Positions 13,205 to 25,930 of a stretch of 64,000 bases of DNA are shown in pieces; position 1 is the stretch's first letter, and every line of letters starts with the position of its first letter. Origin of the DNA: Archegozetes longisetosus (lineage: Eukaryota > Arthropoda > Arachnida > Sarcoptiformes > Trhypochthoniidae). Made by a program: the position numbers and the translations under genes. The notes under the pieces are model-generated. The model worked only from the letters and a program-made list of their open reading frames with translations, did not search any database and was not told the origin of the DNA. The stretch lies in assembly GCA_018873245.2 (NCBI GenBank), contig JAEMBT020000006.1:3815855-3879854 (forward strand). Direction: 5' to 3'.

Positions 13205-16200
13205 TTTAATAGATCGAATTTTTTCGAAAATTCTTGACTGGACAAAAAATACACATTTCGCATCAAAATAAAGTAAATACATTGATAACTTACAAGTAGT
13301 TATTAGTTTAACTTTAAATTAGGCAATTTTCATACAATGAATGAGTATGAAATAATTCGAGTTTCTTTAAGGTTTCTCTTCTGATAACTGGTGTCCATTT
13401 TTCGTTCTGGCAAGAGTTGGTCACCACTTCGTTCGCTTAGCTGCAGCTCTTGTTCAAATCAAATTGAGGAGAATCCATGAAGAGGAATAATAATAATGCT
13501 TGCTAACTTCAGTTCAAATTCTCATTTAAGCTTTACTCATTTAAAATACTGTAGTATTGTTTAATTAATAAAATGTTTTCATAATGAATATGAATTAAAA
13601 GTCAAATTTTCTTTGAACACAATAAATGTGAATGTTTAATAATATTGTCTTTAGTATTTCAATTATGGAACTTTCTATATCTGTCAGTTTTATCAAGAGA
13701 TGCAATTCAAGAACAATTTATGCTTTTGTATTATGAACTATTTGATTAACTTATAAGAAAAACTTATAAGTAATTAGTAATGCCTTATTAACAATAAAAT
13801 ATTGCTTTTAATTCACACAATTATCAAATCTCAATCTTCTCATGTGACTACAATTGTTCAATTTTAATGTACTCTATTTTCGCGACTATAGCCCAAGAAC
13901 TACGTTAATACAGGAAAAAAGCTTATTTTCTGAAAAATTAAGTTATGTGGAAATGCAAGAGGCTCAGGATATGCATGCGAATTTTTAAGAAAAGTGAAAA
14001 TTAAAAGTTTTTAATACTGCGGCTATATATGAGATGCAAGCTATAATTGCGAAAATTGGATACTTATCAACGTTTTCTACTGAAAACAAGGATATTTTTA
14101 AGTTATGAAACATGTTTTAAATAATTTTTAATTTAACAGAGCCTTTTCAACTTTTTAGATAATACATCCAACACTTATCACAGAAAAATTAACTTATAAG
14201 TAAAAATGACATATTTGAATGTTTTTAACTATTGGATTGAAGCCAAAGCTCGTATTTATTATTTTAACGTTTCGATCGTTTTAGTTCAACCTATGATCAG
14301 AAAATTAAATACTCTTTATTTATTAAGAATTAAGAAAATGTCTAAAAGATACAAGGCTGATCGAAAATTTATTCAGAAGTTTCTGTCATTATATTTTTCC
14401 TTATTTCATTTCTGTGACAGAGAAATACAGTTGCCAATTCTCCAGGCCTGGAATATACGGCATTCAAATTTTTTATGAACCTTCTTCACCTTGCTTAAGT
14501 CCACACAAAAATCAACCCAGGAGTTAACAACTCTAGTTTTAGTACATTTCATCAAATTATGTTGATTTTTTTATTAGAACATTAAATTCTAGTTTGAGAT
14601 TAGGAAATACGAAGGAAACTTTAAAATAAAATTTTAAAAAACTAATCAAAAATTGTTGCCCAAAAATCCTGCTAAAGTATATTGTGTAAAAACGCATCGA
14701 TTTAATAAACATTTATCTGTTTAATGATAATTATGATCATTTTAGCAATTTTAGATATCTTAGGCTAAAAAACTTCAATATTTGAAGGTGTTAGTCGTAG
14801 TGTAATCATCTGGAAAGCTTTCAAAAGGGCTATAGAAAGGCTTATAGAAAAGTCTAAGAGAAAGCTTAAATCTTTAGGACTCGAATTTAGTTATTATGAT
14901 CAACTCATTGCTAACATCTTCGTCTTAATCAACACTCTTTTGTACTTATAAAATGAAAGTAAGCAATTATAAGACATAGATCAAATTATTTTATAATCAA
15001 AAATGAAAAAAACTTCTAAAGGGAAAAATTTGATAGTATTAAAAATGACGTTTGGAAAGGCGAACAGCATTTTGCATATCGTTCAGGAAAAATAATTGCT
15101 CAAGAAATAAACTCTTATTTTTGATTTTTTGTGAAAGAGGTGCTGAACTGAATTTTGCTAGAGATTTCTGTTTTGGGAAATTTGTTTTTTCATTTTCACA
15201 AAATAAAGCTTATGCAAAGTATAGATAGTTTGCTTTTCATTCAGTTTGTAACAAGTGATAGAATTAAACTTTTTGAAGATAGGATTTTTTCAGTGAATTA
15301 TTAGTTTGAAAAAATCTTGCGATAACTAATTTACGAGGACTATATTACTAATCATTTTGTTATTTGTCATGAGGATAAGCCTAGCTGGGCCTTTTACGAA
15401 TTTTTATCGAGAATAAAGGCTCTTCTTTGACTAACATCTTCGTTTAGTTATTTCGAGTGAAATATAGTATTTGGTTTTCCTTTCATGGTTTTCTCTGTTT
15501 TAACCGGAATCGGATTTGGCAACCGTAACAAATAATATTCTTACGATGTGCTTGAAAGAATTTGGTAGTATACTAACTTTCGTAGACAAACCTGACATCA
15601 ATCGTGAAGTTTCAAGACTTTTATATTGTGCAAGAAACATAGAAAATTTAATCATCAAGGCTATTGTCCCATGAAAGATGTAGTTATAAAATCAGTAAAA
15701 GTCTTTATGCTGCTTTTAGCGGCAAATTTTAGAAAATCTTCCTAAGAGGACAAAAGTACAGTCATTAAAAACTAAAATTTTATTTAGAATAAAGAATATT
15801 TGTTTAGATACTGTACATTTAAATATATTTTACATAAGATACTAAGGATTTGCGTTGTGAATTTTATCTGTCTGCAGTCAGGTTGTATAACCTAATCAAA
15901 GAGATTGATTTGTGACCGATGCTTAATTAATGTATCTTTAATTTACTCCAAAGGTCCAAAAGTACGAATTATAATAAGTGCTTTTTAGAATTCTTCTAGC
16001 CCTGGAAGCTACCTTATTCATTCATCATTTATGCTATTTAAGTTGCAAATACTTTCCTTTTGTTCTACGAAGCTCTTATTCATATTATTTATTAGTATCG
16101 AATATAACTTCATATATTATTATTATTGATAAACAACAAACTATCTTTCATTTTATATTGAGAAAAAATGATTCAAATCATCCGCAAATGATATTAATGT

Positions 16201-18293
16201 ACAGAGGAAAATTTATTTCGAAACATTTATAAATATTTTGTCTGTACATCTTAAAGAACTTCTCACACTTCCACCCTAGAGGAAAATAATGTATCATTAA
16301 TAAAAGTAATATATGTCCATATAAAGTTTGTATGTCTTTTGTGGTTATAAATATGTCTATTATTTGATTATATTTGTGCTTTTTAAGCATTTGTGATTCA
16401 CATAACATCTGAACTGAAATAATCATATGATTCGTGTCAACAGTAATGCTTGATTTTATTTGTCCGCGAATCAAATTTGTTCCTTCTGAAGGAATTTAGG
16501 AAGTGGTCAAATATATTATTAACCTTACCACGAATTCATGTCATGTTGTTCTAGCCTCATACCAACTCTTCAGTCCAACTTATTGTTTGATGATTCAACA
16601 CTTTGGATTAGTAATTTCATTATTGATAGAAGCTACTAATCAAAAAACATTTAACAAAACTTTTAGTTCATACAAAAAAAATTAAGATTGGATAAAGAAA
16701 TCGAGCAAATTCTCAAGCATATAATAAGCATCTGTTTATTCGTTCCCAGTTTATCAAGTAAAGCATATAATTCTTACAGAAGAATAATTTATGCTACACA
16801 GAGAAAAATTCATTAATTCACAAAACAGTTAGAACTTTATTAAATCTATGTACTCAAGAAGTGCACTACTATCGGTAACTATTCCCATAATGTGAACTAT
16901 ATTCAATTGGTTTCCTTAGTTAAAATTTGGAAAACATCTTTTCATTTGCTATCAAGTTAGCACTTTGAAGCTTAAAAAATTTTTCGGGCATTTATTCTAG
17001 ATTAGTCATTAATCATTTCGATTTTATGAATCTGAATATTGTATTCGAGTCATGTGGTCCAATGCGCTCTCGTCTCATTTTTGCAAAATTTCGCATCTTA
17101 TATTATATCTCCCGTGAATTGAAGAAGCTCTTATTCTATAGAGAATAGAGAAATAGGCAAAATAAATTGGAATCTTATATTGAGACCCATGATTTCAATT
17201 TATTCACCCTGGAAAACATAATCATACGAAAAACTCTACATAAAGCACTTAGCTCGAGTTATTCATATTTAGAACGATCCCAGTCACAAAAATAAACATG
17301 ACAATACTATAGGATACAAAGGTCAAAGGAAAAAACAGGTAGATTAAAGGCGAGTTTATGACACGATTCGGGAATAAACTTTATAATATGGTCCTAAGAG
17401 AAGTTGATGCTTAATATTAGTCAACGTTACCTTATCAATTAACTAAAAACACATAGTAAGCAATGTTTATATTGATGTATATGTCGTGACTGAGATACAA
17501 AATCTAGTTTGTAAATTAGTTAGGATTAAAATTGACTCCTCTGCAAACTAGCCAACTAATCTATAAACTATTGATGATTATTTTGCAAGCTAGTTAACTA
17601 GATTACAAGGTGGTCAATGTTGTAAATTAGTCATCACATATATACTTGATTTTACTGAGTACTAAATTATTATTGAAATAGAATTGATAAAACCCAGTAT
17701 GCTTCTGTTGCGAAAATGAAGTATTTATACAGAAATATAGGAATTATCAATGATAGGCATTCATATGGCGTCACAATACATTTTTATAACCAAGTATAAT
17801 CAATTTTAGTCGATCATTTATGAATTTATTAAAGTAAGATTGAGAGGGACACAAAGAAATAAAGTGTTCAATTAAGTGTGATTCAATTAAATGTGCTGTC
17901 AAAACTAATTTCCGAAATTTAGCTATCTTTGGGCCAAACACAAGCGTTTTAACAACACTCTCACTTTTTTCAAAAGGTTTTTATCCGAATGATGAAAGAT
18001 AACTAAAAATTCGATTGTTGTTTAAGTATCAAGTACTACTAATCACGTCATCTAATTTATAGTAGCATTTTTCAATCAGGTTTGTTTAATACCATAAATT
18101 TATTAATCGATATTTTTTATTTAATGATTATATTCAATTCGCAGCTCATATTGAATTTCTTATTTGTTATCAAAAGGTAATTGCTGTATGCTGTACGTTT
18201 TCTCAAACTATTTTACATCCTGCTTTTACAATTGAAAAACCTTCAAATTTAGTAAGTCATATTTACCGATATTTATATCGATTTGAAGAAAGG
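13205..18293. other. Intergenic, no gene seen
   Basis: Five kilobases of AT-rich DNA. Short open frames occur (for example 14206-14478 and 15978-16232) but their composition is Ile/Leu/Asn/Lys/Phe-rich with no motif or splice context, as expected by chance at this base composition. At 17500-17640 there are scattered short inverted TAGTTTGTAAATTAGTTA-like words. Nothing else is claimed. Confidence 0.5.
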
Positions 18294-18300
18294 TATAAAA
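18294..18300 (+). promoter_or_regulatory. TATA box of the first GH43 gene
   Basis: TATAAAA lies 98 bp before the start codon at 18392, and would place transcription start near 18325, leaving a ~65-base leader. The position and sequence fit an arthropod core promoter. Confidence 0.5.
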
Positions 18301-18391
18301 ACTGCTGCTGCCTATTGTAAATTGTATTAGTTTGAATAAATAAGTTGTACTAGCCAATGAGACATTTTTATAATTCAAACGAAACTAAGCG

Positions 18392-19951
18392 ATGAACAGT
18401 TTATTGTTATTAATCTTATTGACGTTAATAGCATCTATAAATGCTAAAATTAATACGACAAGTATACCAGAAACGAGCTATCTTTTCTCGTTTTTCGACG
18501 CGGATGAAAGAGCTGGCTTACGTATGGCATATAGCACCGACGGCTACACATTTCAGGTAATCAATGATAGTAATCATGCTGATTTTGACTTATTTTAAGA
18601 TTATATCATTTCTTTAAAAACATTACTACTTAATATGAATAAATCTTGAATATTAAATAAATAATTACTTTATGACTTGGCAAATATGAACATCAAATTT
18701 AAACGTTAGCACTAAAATTTTTATTTATTTATAACTTCATATTTAATATAACAAGCCATTGATAATGGAAAATGCCTTTATATGCATTTTACATCTATAA
18801 TCAAGATCTCCCAAATTTCTCTTAGGACCCATACTGAGAGCTATACTCAAAATAACAACTAGCGAAGTAATCTTCAATTTTCTGTATCATTTATTTGAAG
18901 GCTCTTAACGACGATAAGCCACTGCTAACTCCAAAAATTGGAGATAAGATACTGCGAGATCCTTGCATATTTACGGACCAGATAACACATTCCACTTGGT
19001 ATATACTACAAGTTGGAACAGCAAAGACATAGGATATGCGTATTCCAAGGATCTGGTTCACTGGTCAGATGAACAATTAATACCGGTTATGCATAACGTG
19101 TCAGAAGCGCAGAACAGTTGGGCTCCAGAGATTATATATGACTTTGATAAAAAACACTATCTCATATTTTGGTCCTCGTCCGTTATAGGTAGTGTTTCCA
19201 AACTCACTATAGTATATCATAGAATTTATGCGTACATATATATAAAGACAGTTAAATAGTTGAACGTCTAGTTCAGAATACAACTGCAATTGAATGTTAA
19301 GATAATTTAGATGCTTTTAGATCGTGGTAGTTTAGAATTGGCTAGAATAAATTTTAATAAGCAGGTGGTTTTATGTAAGTTCTCACGAGGCGTACTAAAT
19401 TATTGCCTTAATCTAAAATGAATTATATTCAGTGAAGGTAGTTATATTAATATTTGATATGCACAATTTTAGGTAAATTTGGGGCCACAAAGGAAAACAA
19501 AAGCAATCGCATATACTCCACAACCACTTCTGACTTCAAAGCGTTTACCCCAACCAAGCTCCACTACGACGGAAACTTCTCTTCAATCGACGCCACTCTA
19601 TTGCATGATATCGACCACAAGGATTGGCTTATGTTTATCAAGTACGAAGAGAATCAGTTAAACATTCGAATAGTTGTAGGTAACACTCCAGACGGACCTT
19701 GGGGTCAGATTTCCAGTCCTATAACTGGCCACTACAAGGCTGAAGGCCCAACAGCTGTCAAAGTAGGCAACTATTATCATGTATATTTTGACAAATACAC
19801 CACTAATCAAATGGGTCTGGTCCGATCCACTGATCTCATCCATTGGGAAGATATGAGCTCTCATATAAAGTTTCCACCAAAAGCAAAACACGGCACTGTT
19901 ATTAAAGTTGCGCCTGATGTTATCAGAACTATCTCAAAAGCTGGACTATAA
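18392..19951 (+). CDS. Secreted glycoside hydrolase family 43 (arabinosidase-like), frameshifted
   Basis: Three exons: 18392-18556, 18901-19188, 19473-19951; both introns are GT-AG and join coherent protein. The start MNSLLLLILLTLIASINA is a signal peptide, so the enzyme should be secreted. The rest reads as a GH43 five-bladed propeller of the arabinosidase-like (Bt3655-like) group: SYLFSFFDADE, then an RDP catalytic-Asp region, FHLVYTTSW, DLVHWSDE, NSWAPEIIYD, then in exon 3 DGPWGQISSP and AEGPTAVK (the probable catalytic Glu), LIHWEDM at the end. Length (~310 residues) is near the single-domain norm. Within exon 2 the frame changes at the RDP motif (about 18960-18966): upstream reads ILRDPC, downstream HIYGPDNTF, so one base appears missing or two extra. 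A TATA box precedes it and AATAAA lies at 20109. The closest relatives I know are bacterial and fungal; lateral origin is inferred. Confidence 0.75.
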
Positions 19952-21900
19952 ATACAAATGTAAAATTTATAAACTAAATTTAAAATTACTGCTCTAATTG
20001 TCAGAAGAATTATATTCATTTAGAATACATTGCAGCATTGAACTATTCAATAGATTTCCAAGATGATTTCGACACATTCACAAAAACAGCTCAAACATGA
20101 ATGAGAAAAATAAATACCATAACAAAGAAAATTAACTTAAGGACAAATAAGTTTTATTTTTTGAATAAATTGTACATTTATCAGAAAATCATAAAATCTC
20201 TTTTAACAATTAAAAAAGAAAGTTTGTTAGGGGTGATTAAAAAATCTTATTTTTTAGAAGAAAAATGAATTTTGAAGGTTGTTTTAAATAAAGGAATTAC
20301 TGCTACTAGAGAACCTAAATCTGTTCAAAATGTATCGAAGGGTCCCCCCTTGAAATTTTCTTAAAGTTTTGAAATTTATTTATAGTACTCAGTGAATGTA
20401 AAAAGATACAAAATTCAACTATGAAATTAGTTAAACTTCTGTAATTTTGCAGCATTTGGTGGCTTAGTTATCTTTAACAAAATTGTAAAGTTCTGAACAA
20501 GAAATTAAAGGTGAGCTATTTCAATAGATAAAAATACGTTAGCTCAGAATCAATATCACTGAATTACTAATAAGATAAAGCATTTGTGAGCAGTCTATTT
20601 ATTTAGCTCAAGTGTAGACAAGATACATCCATATTAGAGTTCACTCTGGACTAGTTAACCTGAAAACTGGACTGTCCAGCTCAAATCTGGAAGCTTGGTC
20701 ACTAACTGCTACAGTAGTAGCTGATATTGAATGAATAATCACGAATTACCATTTTGCCGCATTGTATACACTGTCAGAAGAAATTGAGTTGCATTCTATT
20801 GTTTTATAAAAGAAATAATCATTTTGATAGACGCACAAATAAAATGATGAGATATGCCAGAATCAAATGGATTATGTATGAATTGATTGACAACTGAGAT
20901 TTATCTGAATGCTTGAAAATTTGCATAAAAAATTACTTTGATTTTCAAATGCTTGACAGTAAGTTTATTATATTAAAAGGTTATCCCTAGCAAAATTGCT
21001 CATTATTTTTTAAGTAGTTGATGTTCATAACAAAATCTTGGTAATTATATTCTCAAACGTTTATTCATTATTCTAAATGATATACTATTTTGTATCACAG
21101 CACAAGTTCTGTAATACTGTCCGTTTTTTAAAAACTAAACTCAGATTTTACAGTTAATATTTGTTGCTTTTGGAAATGTGAGTCAAAAGTGAAATCGCTT
21201 ACTCATTGACTGAAATTTGAATTTTTCAAAATAAACTTTAATAGTAAACTATAATCTTACAAAGCTTATTTCAGAACTGTAATCCTACAAAGTAGTTTAG
21301 ATATGTGAAAATAATTTTGATTCAATTCTAAGAATAGTTACATTGGTCAGCCCAGTTTTACCAAAATTTTCAAAAATTCAGCTCTAACCTTATCACAAGA
21401 TTTAGTTAGTAAATGAGTTTTCAAAAAAATTCTCTCTTTTGTTGTGAATATTATTTTTATGATTAAAGGTGTTTTTAATTCAAAATCAATGACTAAGTGA
21501 TTAAATTTTGTTTTATATGTTTTAAACTTACTCGTTAGTAAGTTTTGATTCATTAATAATAATAAAGAAAAATTGTTATAAGGATTTGAGTTTAGTTTAA
21601 TAAAAAACGGACAGTATTTTATTGATTCTTTACATTATGAACTTTGATCTCACTTGCTGTATTATCTTTGAACATTCGAATTGACATGCTCATTACCTGT
21701 TTTTATATACTAAATGTCCCAAAGTTAATGCATCATCAATTTTTAATTAAAGTGGATCAATAAATTAAAATTAAAACTGTTTTATTTATGATTTTGATAC
21801 TATAACTTAATTTTGATACGTCGTAATCCCTCGAAGTATACAGAGTGTAAATTACCGCCAATTCATCAACACACCAACTCGTTTTAAAACTGTCGTTGAA
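19952..21900. other. Intergenic after the GH43 gene
   Basis: Contains the probable polyadenylation signal of the GH43 gene (AATAAA, 20109-20114). A word pair around 20650-20705 (CTGGACTGTCCAG followed by GCTTGGTCAC) resembles, in inverse orientation, the sequence at 11633-11680. No gene was seen. Confidence 0.5.
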
Positions 21901-22150
21901 TTTGAAGTAACTTATTTTTATAGGCTTGGACATTGAGCGCCACACGGAAGGTGGTATCAAATGGCCCCATTCTCTTCAGATATCACACCGCTTTATTATT
22001 TTCTTTCGAGATATCTCGAGGACAGGGTATTCTGTACTGCTCCAGACATCATTGACGAACTGAAATTGGTCATAAGGAGAGAAATTGAGGTCAGAAGCAA
22101 AGTACTCAAAGGAGTGATTGACTCCAAACGAGACTTTACCACTTGGTAGC
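21901..22150 (+). pseudogene. Mariner/Tc1-type transposase C-terminal fragment
   Basis: A plus-strand reading around 21925-22149 gives ERHTEGGIKW, then FSSDITPLYYFLSRYLEDRV and TAPDIIDELK. This resembles the segment carrying the last acidic residue in arthropod mariner/Tc1 transposases (consensus like SPDLTPLDFFLWGYLKDRVY), followed by a helix. One frame change occurs near 21960. No upstream catalytic region or terminal repeats were found, so this is a short relic next to a second Tc1 relic. Confidence 0.5.
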
Positions 22151-22211
22151 CACTGACCGAAGACACTTTAGAATTTAATTCATTAATCTGCATTATCTAT
22201 TGTTTATTGTA

Positions 22212-22809
22212 CAGTCTTGAGATTTTATCTTGGGACACCTCATGCTACCTTTCTTACAACTTATATTAACAGTGAAAATATATAACTTTTCTCAATTCAA
22301 TAAATTTGCACAAGATTTAATTTACGTAAATATAAGTCTAATAGCTAATTGCACCACCGTTTTTATCCAATACTTCTTGATAGCGATCGGCCATTGAGAG
22401 AACTAAGTTTTCCAAATGCTTTTTATCAATATTCATTTTATTACAATGGAATTGAACTGCTGTAAATAGTTCATTTTCATTAGCATATACATGGCGGAAT
22501 TTATGGATGTAGTAAACATGGATATAGTTACCTATTCTTCTGATATAACCACAGTCAACTTCTCTAGCTATTGCAAGCAAACTTTTCTTCTGTCTTAATC
22601 TCCAGACAATCCGAGCTCTTTGATTGAGTGTTAAAGTCATATTTTAATTTATTAAAAAAACCTGTTTTAATGCATGCCTTTTGTTATTCTAAGTTAAAGT
22701 TTATCACAGATTGAAGTTTGGTGTGAGTTGGTCAGTAAAGTACATATTATTTGACTAGGAATTTTATGAAAGGTAGCATGCAGTGTCTCAAAATAAAATT
22801 CCAAGACTG
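22212..22809. mobile_element. Internally deleted Tc1-like element
   Basis: Terminal inverted repeats of about 50 bp begin CAGTCTTG on the left and end CAAGACTG on the right, with TA on both sides (22210-22211 and 22810-22811). At 598 bp it is about a third of an autonomous Tc1. It keeps one open frame on the minus strand that carries the two ends of a transposase but not the catalytic middle. Confidence 0.7.
22338..22640 (-). CDS. Truncated Tc1 transposase: HTH joined to C-terminus
   Basis: An uninterrupted 100-codon frame starting MTLTLNQRARIVWRLRQK, which reads as a helix-turn-helix recognition start (continuing LLAIAREVDC). It then passes straight to a Tc1 C-terminal tail, LVLSMADRYQEVLDKNGG, comparable with the tail of the Tc1 copy at 58206. 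The DDE catalytic core is missing. It may simply be an internal-deletion product. It might still bind the element ends, as DNA-binding halves of some transposases do; that is speculation. Confidence 0.55.
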   Translation of the reverse strand: MTLTLNQRARIVWRLRQKKSLLAIAREVDCGYIRRIGNYIHVYYIHKFRHVYANENELFTAVQFHCNKMNIDKKHLENLVLSMADRYQEVLDKNGGAISY

Positions 22810-25800
22810 TACTTAAATTTTGTTGATATCTTTTCCGTTTTAAATTTATTTAGAATAACAAATGAGGCGTCAATTTTGGGATGCTTTGTACAAACATTTT
22901 TATATAGTAATTTTACTGTTTCTAAAGCCGATATAATAACCGATCTTAAAAATGGTGAAATATATCTTTAGTTGGCTAATATTTATTTTGATAAGTTAAT
23001 AATTAGTGATAAATATTTAAAGATTATTAAGCTTATCTTTTTCATGATGTTAGCTAAGCTGTCATTCTTTATCTGCCTTTGAAGTTAGAAAATCTTTGAA
23101 AATAATCGATTCAGATAAAAAATTTATTAGATGTTGAAAACAGATCTATGAGATTCTTTAGAGAAGAAAATTTTAATCGAGAGGATAATTTAAACGCATC
23201 AGGAAGATTCTGTAACAATCTTTTGCGAGAAAATTCTAGTTAAAATCATGGGAAACTTCTAGCCAAAATTCTTGAAGAAAATATAATTCAGGACGTAATG
23301 AAAATGGATCATATAACTTCAAATTTGATAATTTTAGATGCTGTTACTTATAATAAATGTGATAAAGTATTTTTCATTAACTTCTTCTATATTGAAATTT
23401 TACAATTCGAGCATTAATTAAATAAGGCTAAAAATTCTGTGGGTGACCAATTAGATAAAAGATTAATGATATGCTAATTTTTCAAATGTCAATTACTACT
23501 AGTAGAGCACTTCTACTACTAGATGAATGACTGTTAATTATCAAATAATATTTGTGAAAAAACTGGTTTAGGTTACATTGCACTTTTATAACTTTTGTAA
23601 CAAAACAATACTTTTATATTTCACCTGAGCTTCAACTGATATTTATGCCAAAGTAAAATTACACCTGTTCGGAATGTTCATGAGTTGTTTGACAAAGTCC
23701 AGAATCTTATCATTTTAAGATTATATATTCATTCCCCAAACATTAATACTTTTATTTAAAGTTCTTGACCAATAGTTCTTTCTATTTCAAATGATTATTT
23801 CATTCGATATTGGAATTATATATAGTAAAGTCTCTTATATAACCTTAAAAACGATACTGTATTTTAACTCTTTTGAGGTTCGAATTAAATTAGTTTAAAG
23901 TATTGATATAATGTTTATAAAAAGGATACAAAAAGGCATATTCTTCAGAGTTCCCTAGAACAAATGAAAGATTGGAAAAATCAAAGAAGCGCTTCTGTAA
24001 GCTAAATAATAAAATGTATAGTTGTAGCTTTTACACTATTTCGTGATCTATTGCTTTTAACAGACGTTTAAACTAATTCTCGGCTTAGATTTATTCTCTT
24101 TTTTTCAGAGTAGAACCCCTACTGACATTTAGACAATTTAGACTTCAGCAAGCTTTAGCCAGAGTCTAAAGCACTATGAACAAAACACCAGAACCATATG
24201 AAGACAGTATTGACCTTAAATATGCCTATACTGTATTTAATAAAAAAGGAGTCATTCTCCTCTGGCCATCATCGAAAGAAGTTCTGCTTAAATCTTGATT
24301 CTGTCACCAAATGATAAGCAGCGCATTGCAATATGTAGTAGATATAACTTTAGAAATAGAATTAAGTTTTTTAAGTGAAAATTTTTTAGTATATTCCACT
24401 GTTCAATCTACAGAATTATTACTTTTTCTCAGGTATTTTTGATTAGAACGTTGTTGCTTATATTTTAATTATATTCAAAATCTATTACCTTATATTAAAC
24501 ATGCATTGAAAGTATCAATAGATAACTTATTTTTAGACAATTTAGGATGTTTAATAAAATATTTTAATAATAAATTTAAACTTTATTGCAGAAGGTAAGA
24601 ATTTTTGACTGTAAATAACATTAAGCACAATATTTTCTGTAAGTTAACTTTTCCTGCCGATCTTACATCCTTTATAGTTTCGGAAATAAAAAACACTAAT
24701 CGACGTTTTACATATCGATTTAATGAGCCGAATGCTAAACGAACGAAAATTTATGGAAAACAAATAACTTAACTCAATAAAACTTTTTAATTTAAACTTC
24801 TTGCTTACTGTTAAGCAGAAAAATCGTTAATCACTTATTTTTACTGAATAAAAATTTTAATTATGTTGTAATATTATGTATGACCTGCTCTTTCAATAAG
24901 AGAACAAATTAATTAAAAAATACTGATACCTTTTTAATAGACATTTAAAATTTAGGTATTTCATGAAGATAACAATTTCTGATTTTCCAATGGTTATGTC
25001 TATAACTTAAAATATAAGGATGTCGTTAGCCCCGAAGCTGAACTTTCTCAGTACTGTGTGGAACTTGTAAAATTTGAAAATTTTTGACCGATTCTCAAAA
25101 ATAAACAAATAAACTTTTCACAGAATCAACAATCAATGTTATCTCGAATGAAACTACATTAGCCATGATTACGTTTTACAGCTTTTACTATTGAAAGATA
25201 GATAAACGTAACTACAACATAATTGTGAAGATTTATTAAAAATATGTTCCGGAATCATAGAAGGATTTTGGGTAATCTAGAATCATTATCTCTTGGAAAA
25301 TATAACAGATTTTTACATTGAAAATATTTATATAACAATTACAAAATGAAAGCGTGATACAAGCATACCTATGTGAGTGAAAAGTGGTATATTAGTTTGA
25401 ACTGATTTTTAAATCTATTATAAGTACAAGAGTATCGAAAATTTATTGGAAAAATTAAGATTTTTATTTTCTAGCTGACAAAAATAGTTTTAAGAAGCTG
25501 CCCTGATATTAAAAAGACTGAAAAATCACTATATCTAGTGAAAAGAAAATATACTTAATTCGACTGAAAGAGTCGTAAATGTCAAACGGCGTGTAAAAGT
25601 TTTAATTTCAACTCTAACCTAATTAGTAACATTAGGTAGAATAACTTTGAAAACTTTAAGAGTATACTTAAAATAGATATAAAAATAAAGATTACAGCTC
25701 TGTAGATCAAGTTATATATTTAGCAATCATAGAAAATCATCTTTATAAGACAGTTTAAAATCTACCTCTGCCACCTTTTATTCCAAAATAGCTTACGTTC

Positions 25801-25812
25801 TGTTTAAATGAG
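22810..25812. other. Intergenic, no intact gene seen
   Basis: AT-rich sequence between a Tc1 derivative and the second GH43 gene. The only exon-like patch is the one listed at 24108-24299. I see no tRNA-like fold, tandem array or further terminal repeats here. Confidence 0.45.
24108..24299 (+). pseudogene. Possible isolated exon of unknown gene
   Basis: Follows a strong splice-acceptor-like tract (TTCTCTTTTTTTCAG, ending at 24107). The downstream frame reads VEPLLTFRQFRLQQALARV, then one stop, then MNKTPEPYEDSIDLKYAYTV and a short tail to a second stop. Amino-acid usage looks protein-like compared with the surrounding A/T runs. I do not recognise the family; it may be a decayed exon or chance. 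Confidence 0.2.
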
Positions 25813-25818
25813 TATAAA
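25813..25818 (+). promoter_or_regulatory. TATA box candidate of the second GH43 gene
   Basis: TATAAA 118 bp before the start codon at 25931. A GTGAGT donor-like site near 25875 and an acceptor-like TTCTCTATTCAATAG ending at 25910 lie between, but the gap is too short for a normal intron. Confidence 0.35.
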
Positions 25819-25930
25819 TGATTTTTTATGAGGATAAACTTCGATATCGATGCTGGTTTCGGGAGTCAATACAAGTGAGTTATTTTGAAACTTATTTCTC
25901 TATTCAATAGGTGCACGAAACATTGGCTCA

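Noticed and set aside
12439-13282. Overlapping frames rich in Glu-His-Arg-Ala-Leu-Ser over the GTGCTCG arrays
   Set aside because: Repetitive translations of the heptamer on both strands. The repeats belong to a hAT-like element, not to a repeat protein.
11633-20705. A single ~9-kb transposon bounded by CTGGACTGTYCAG-type ends at 11633 and 20705
   Set aside because: The end similarity is short, no target duplication was seen, and nothing inside unites the stretch; the ends are more likely from separate decayed copies.
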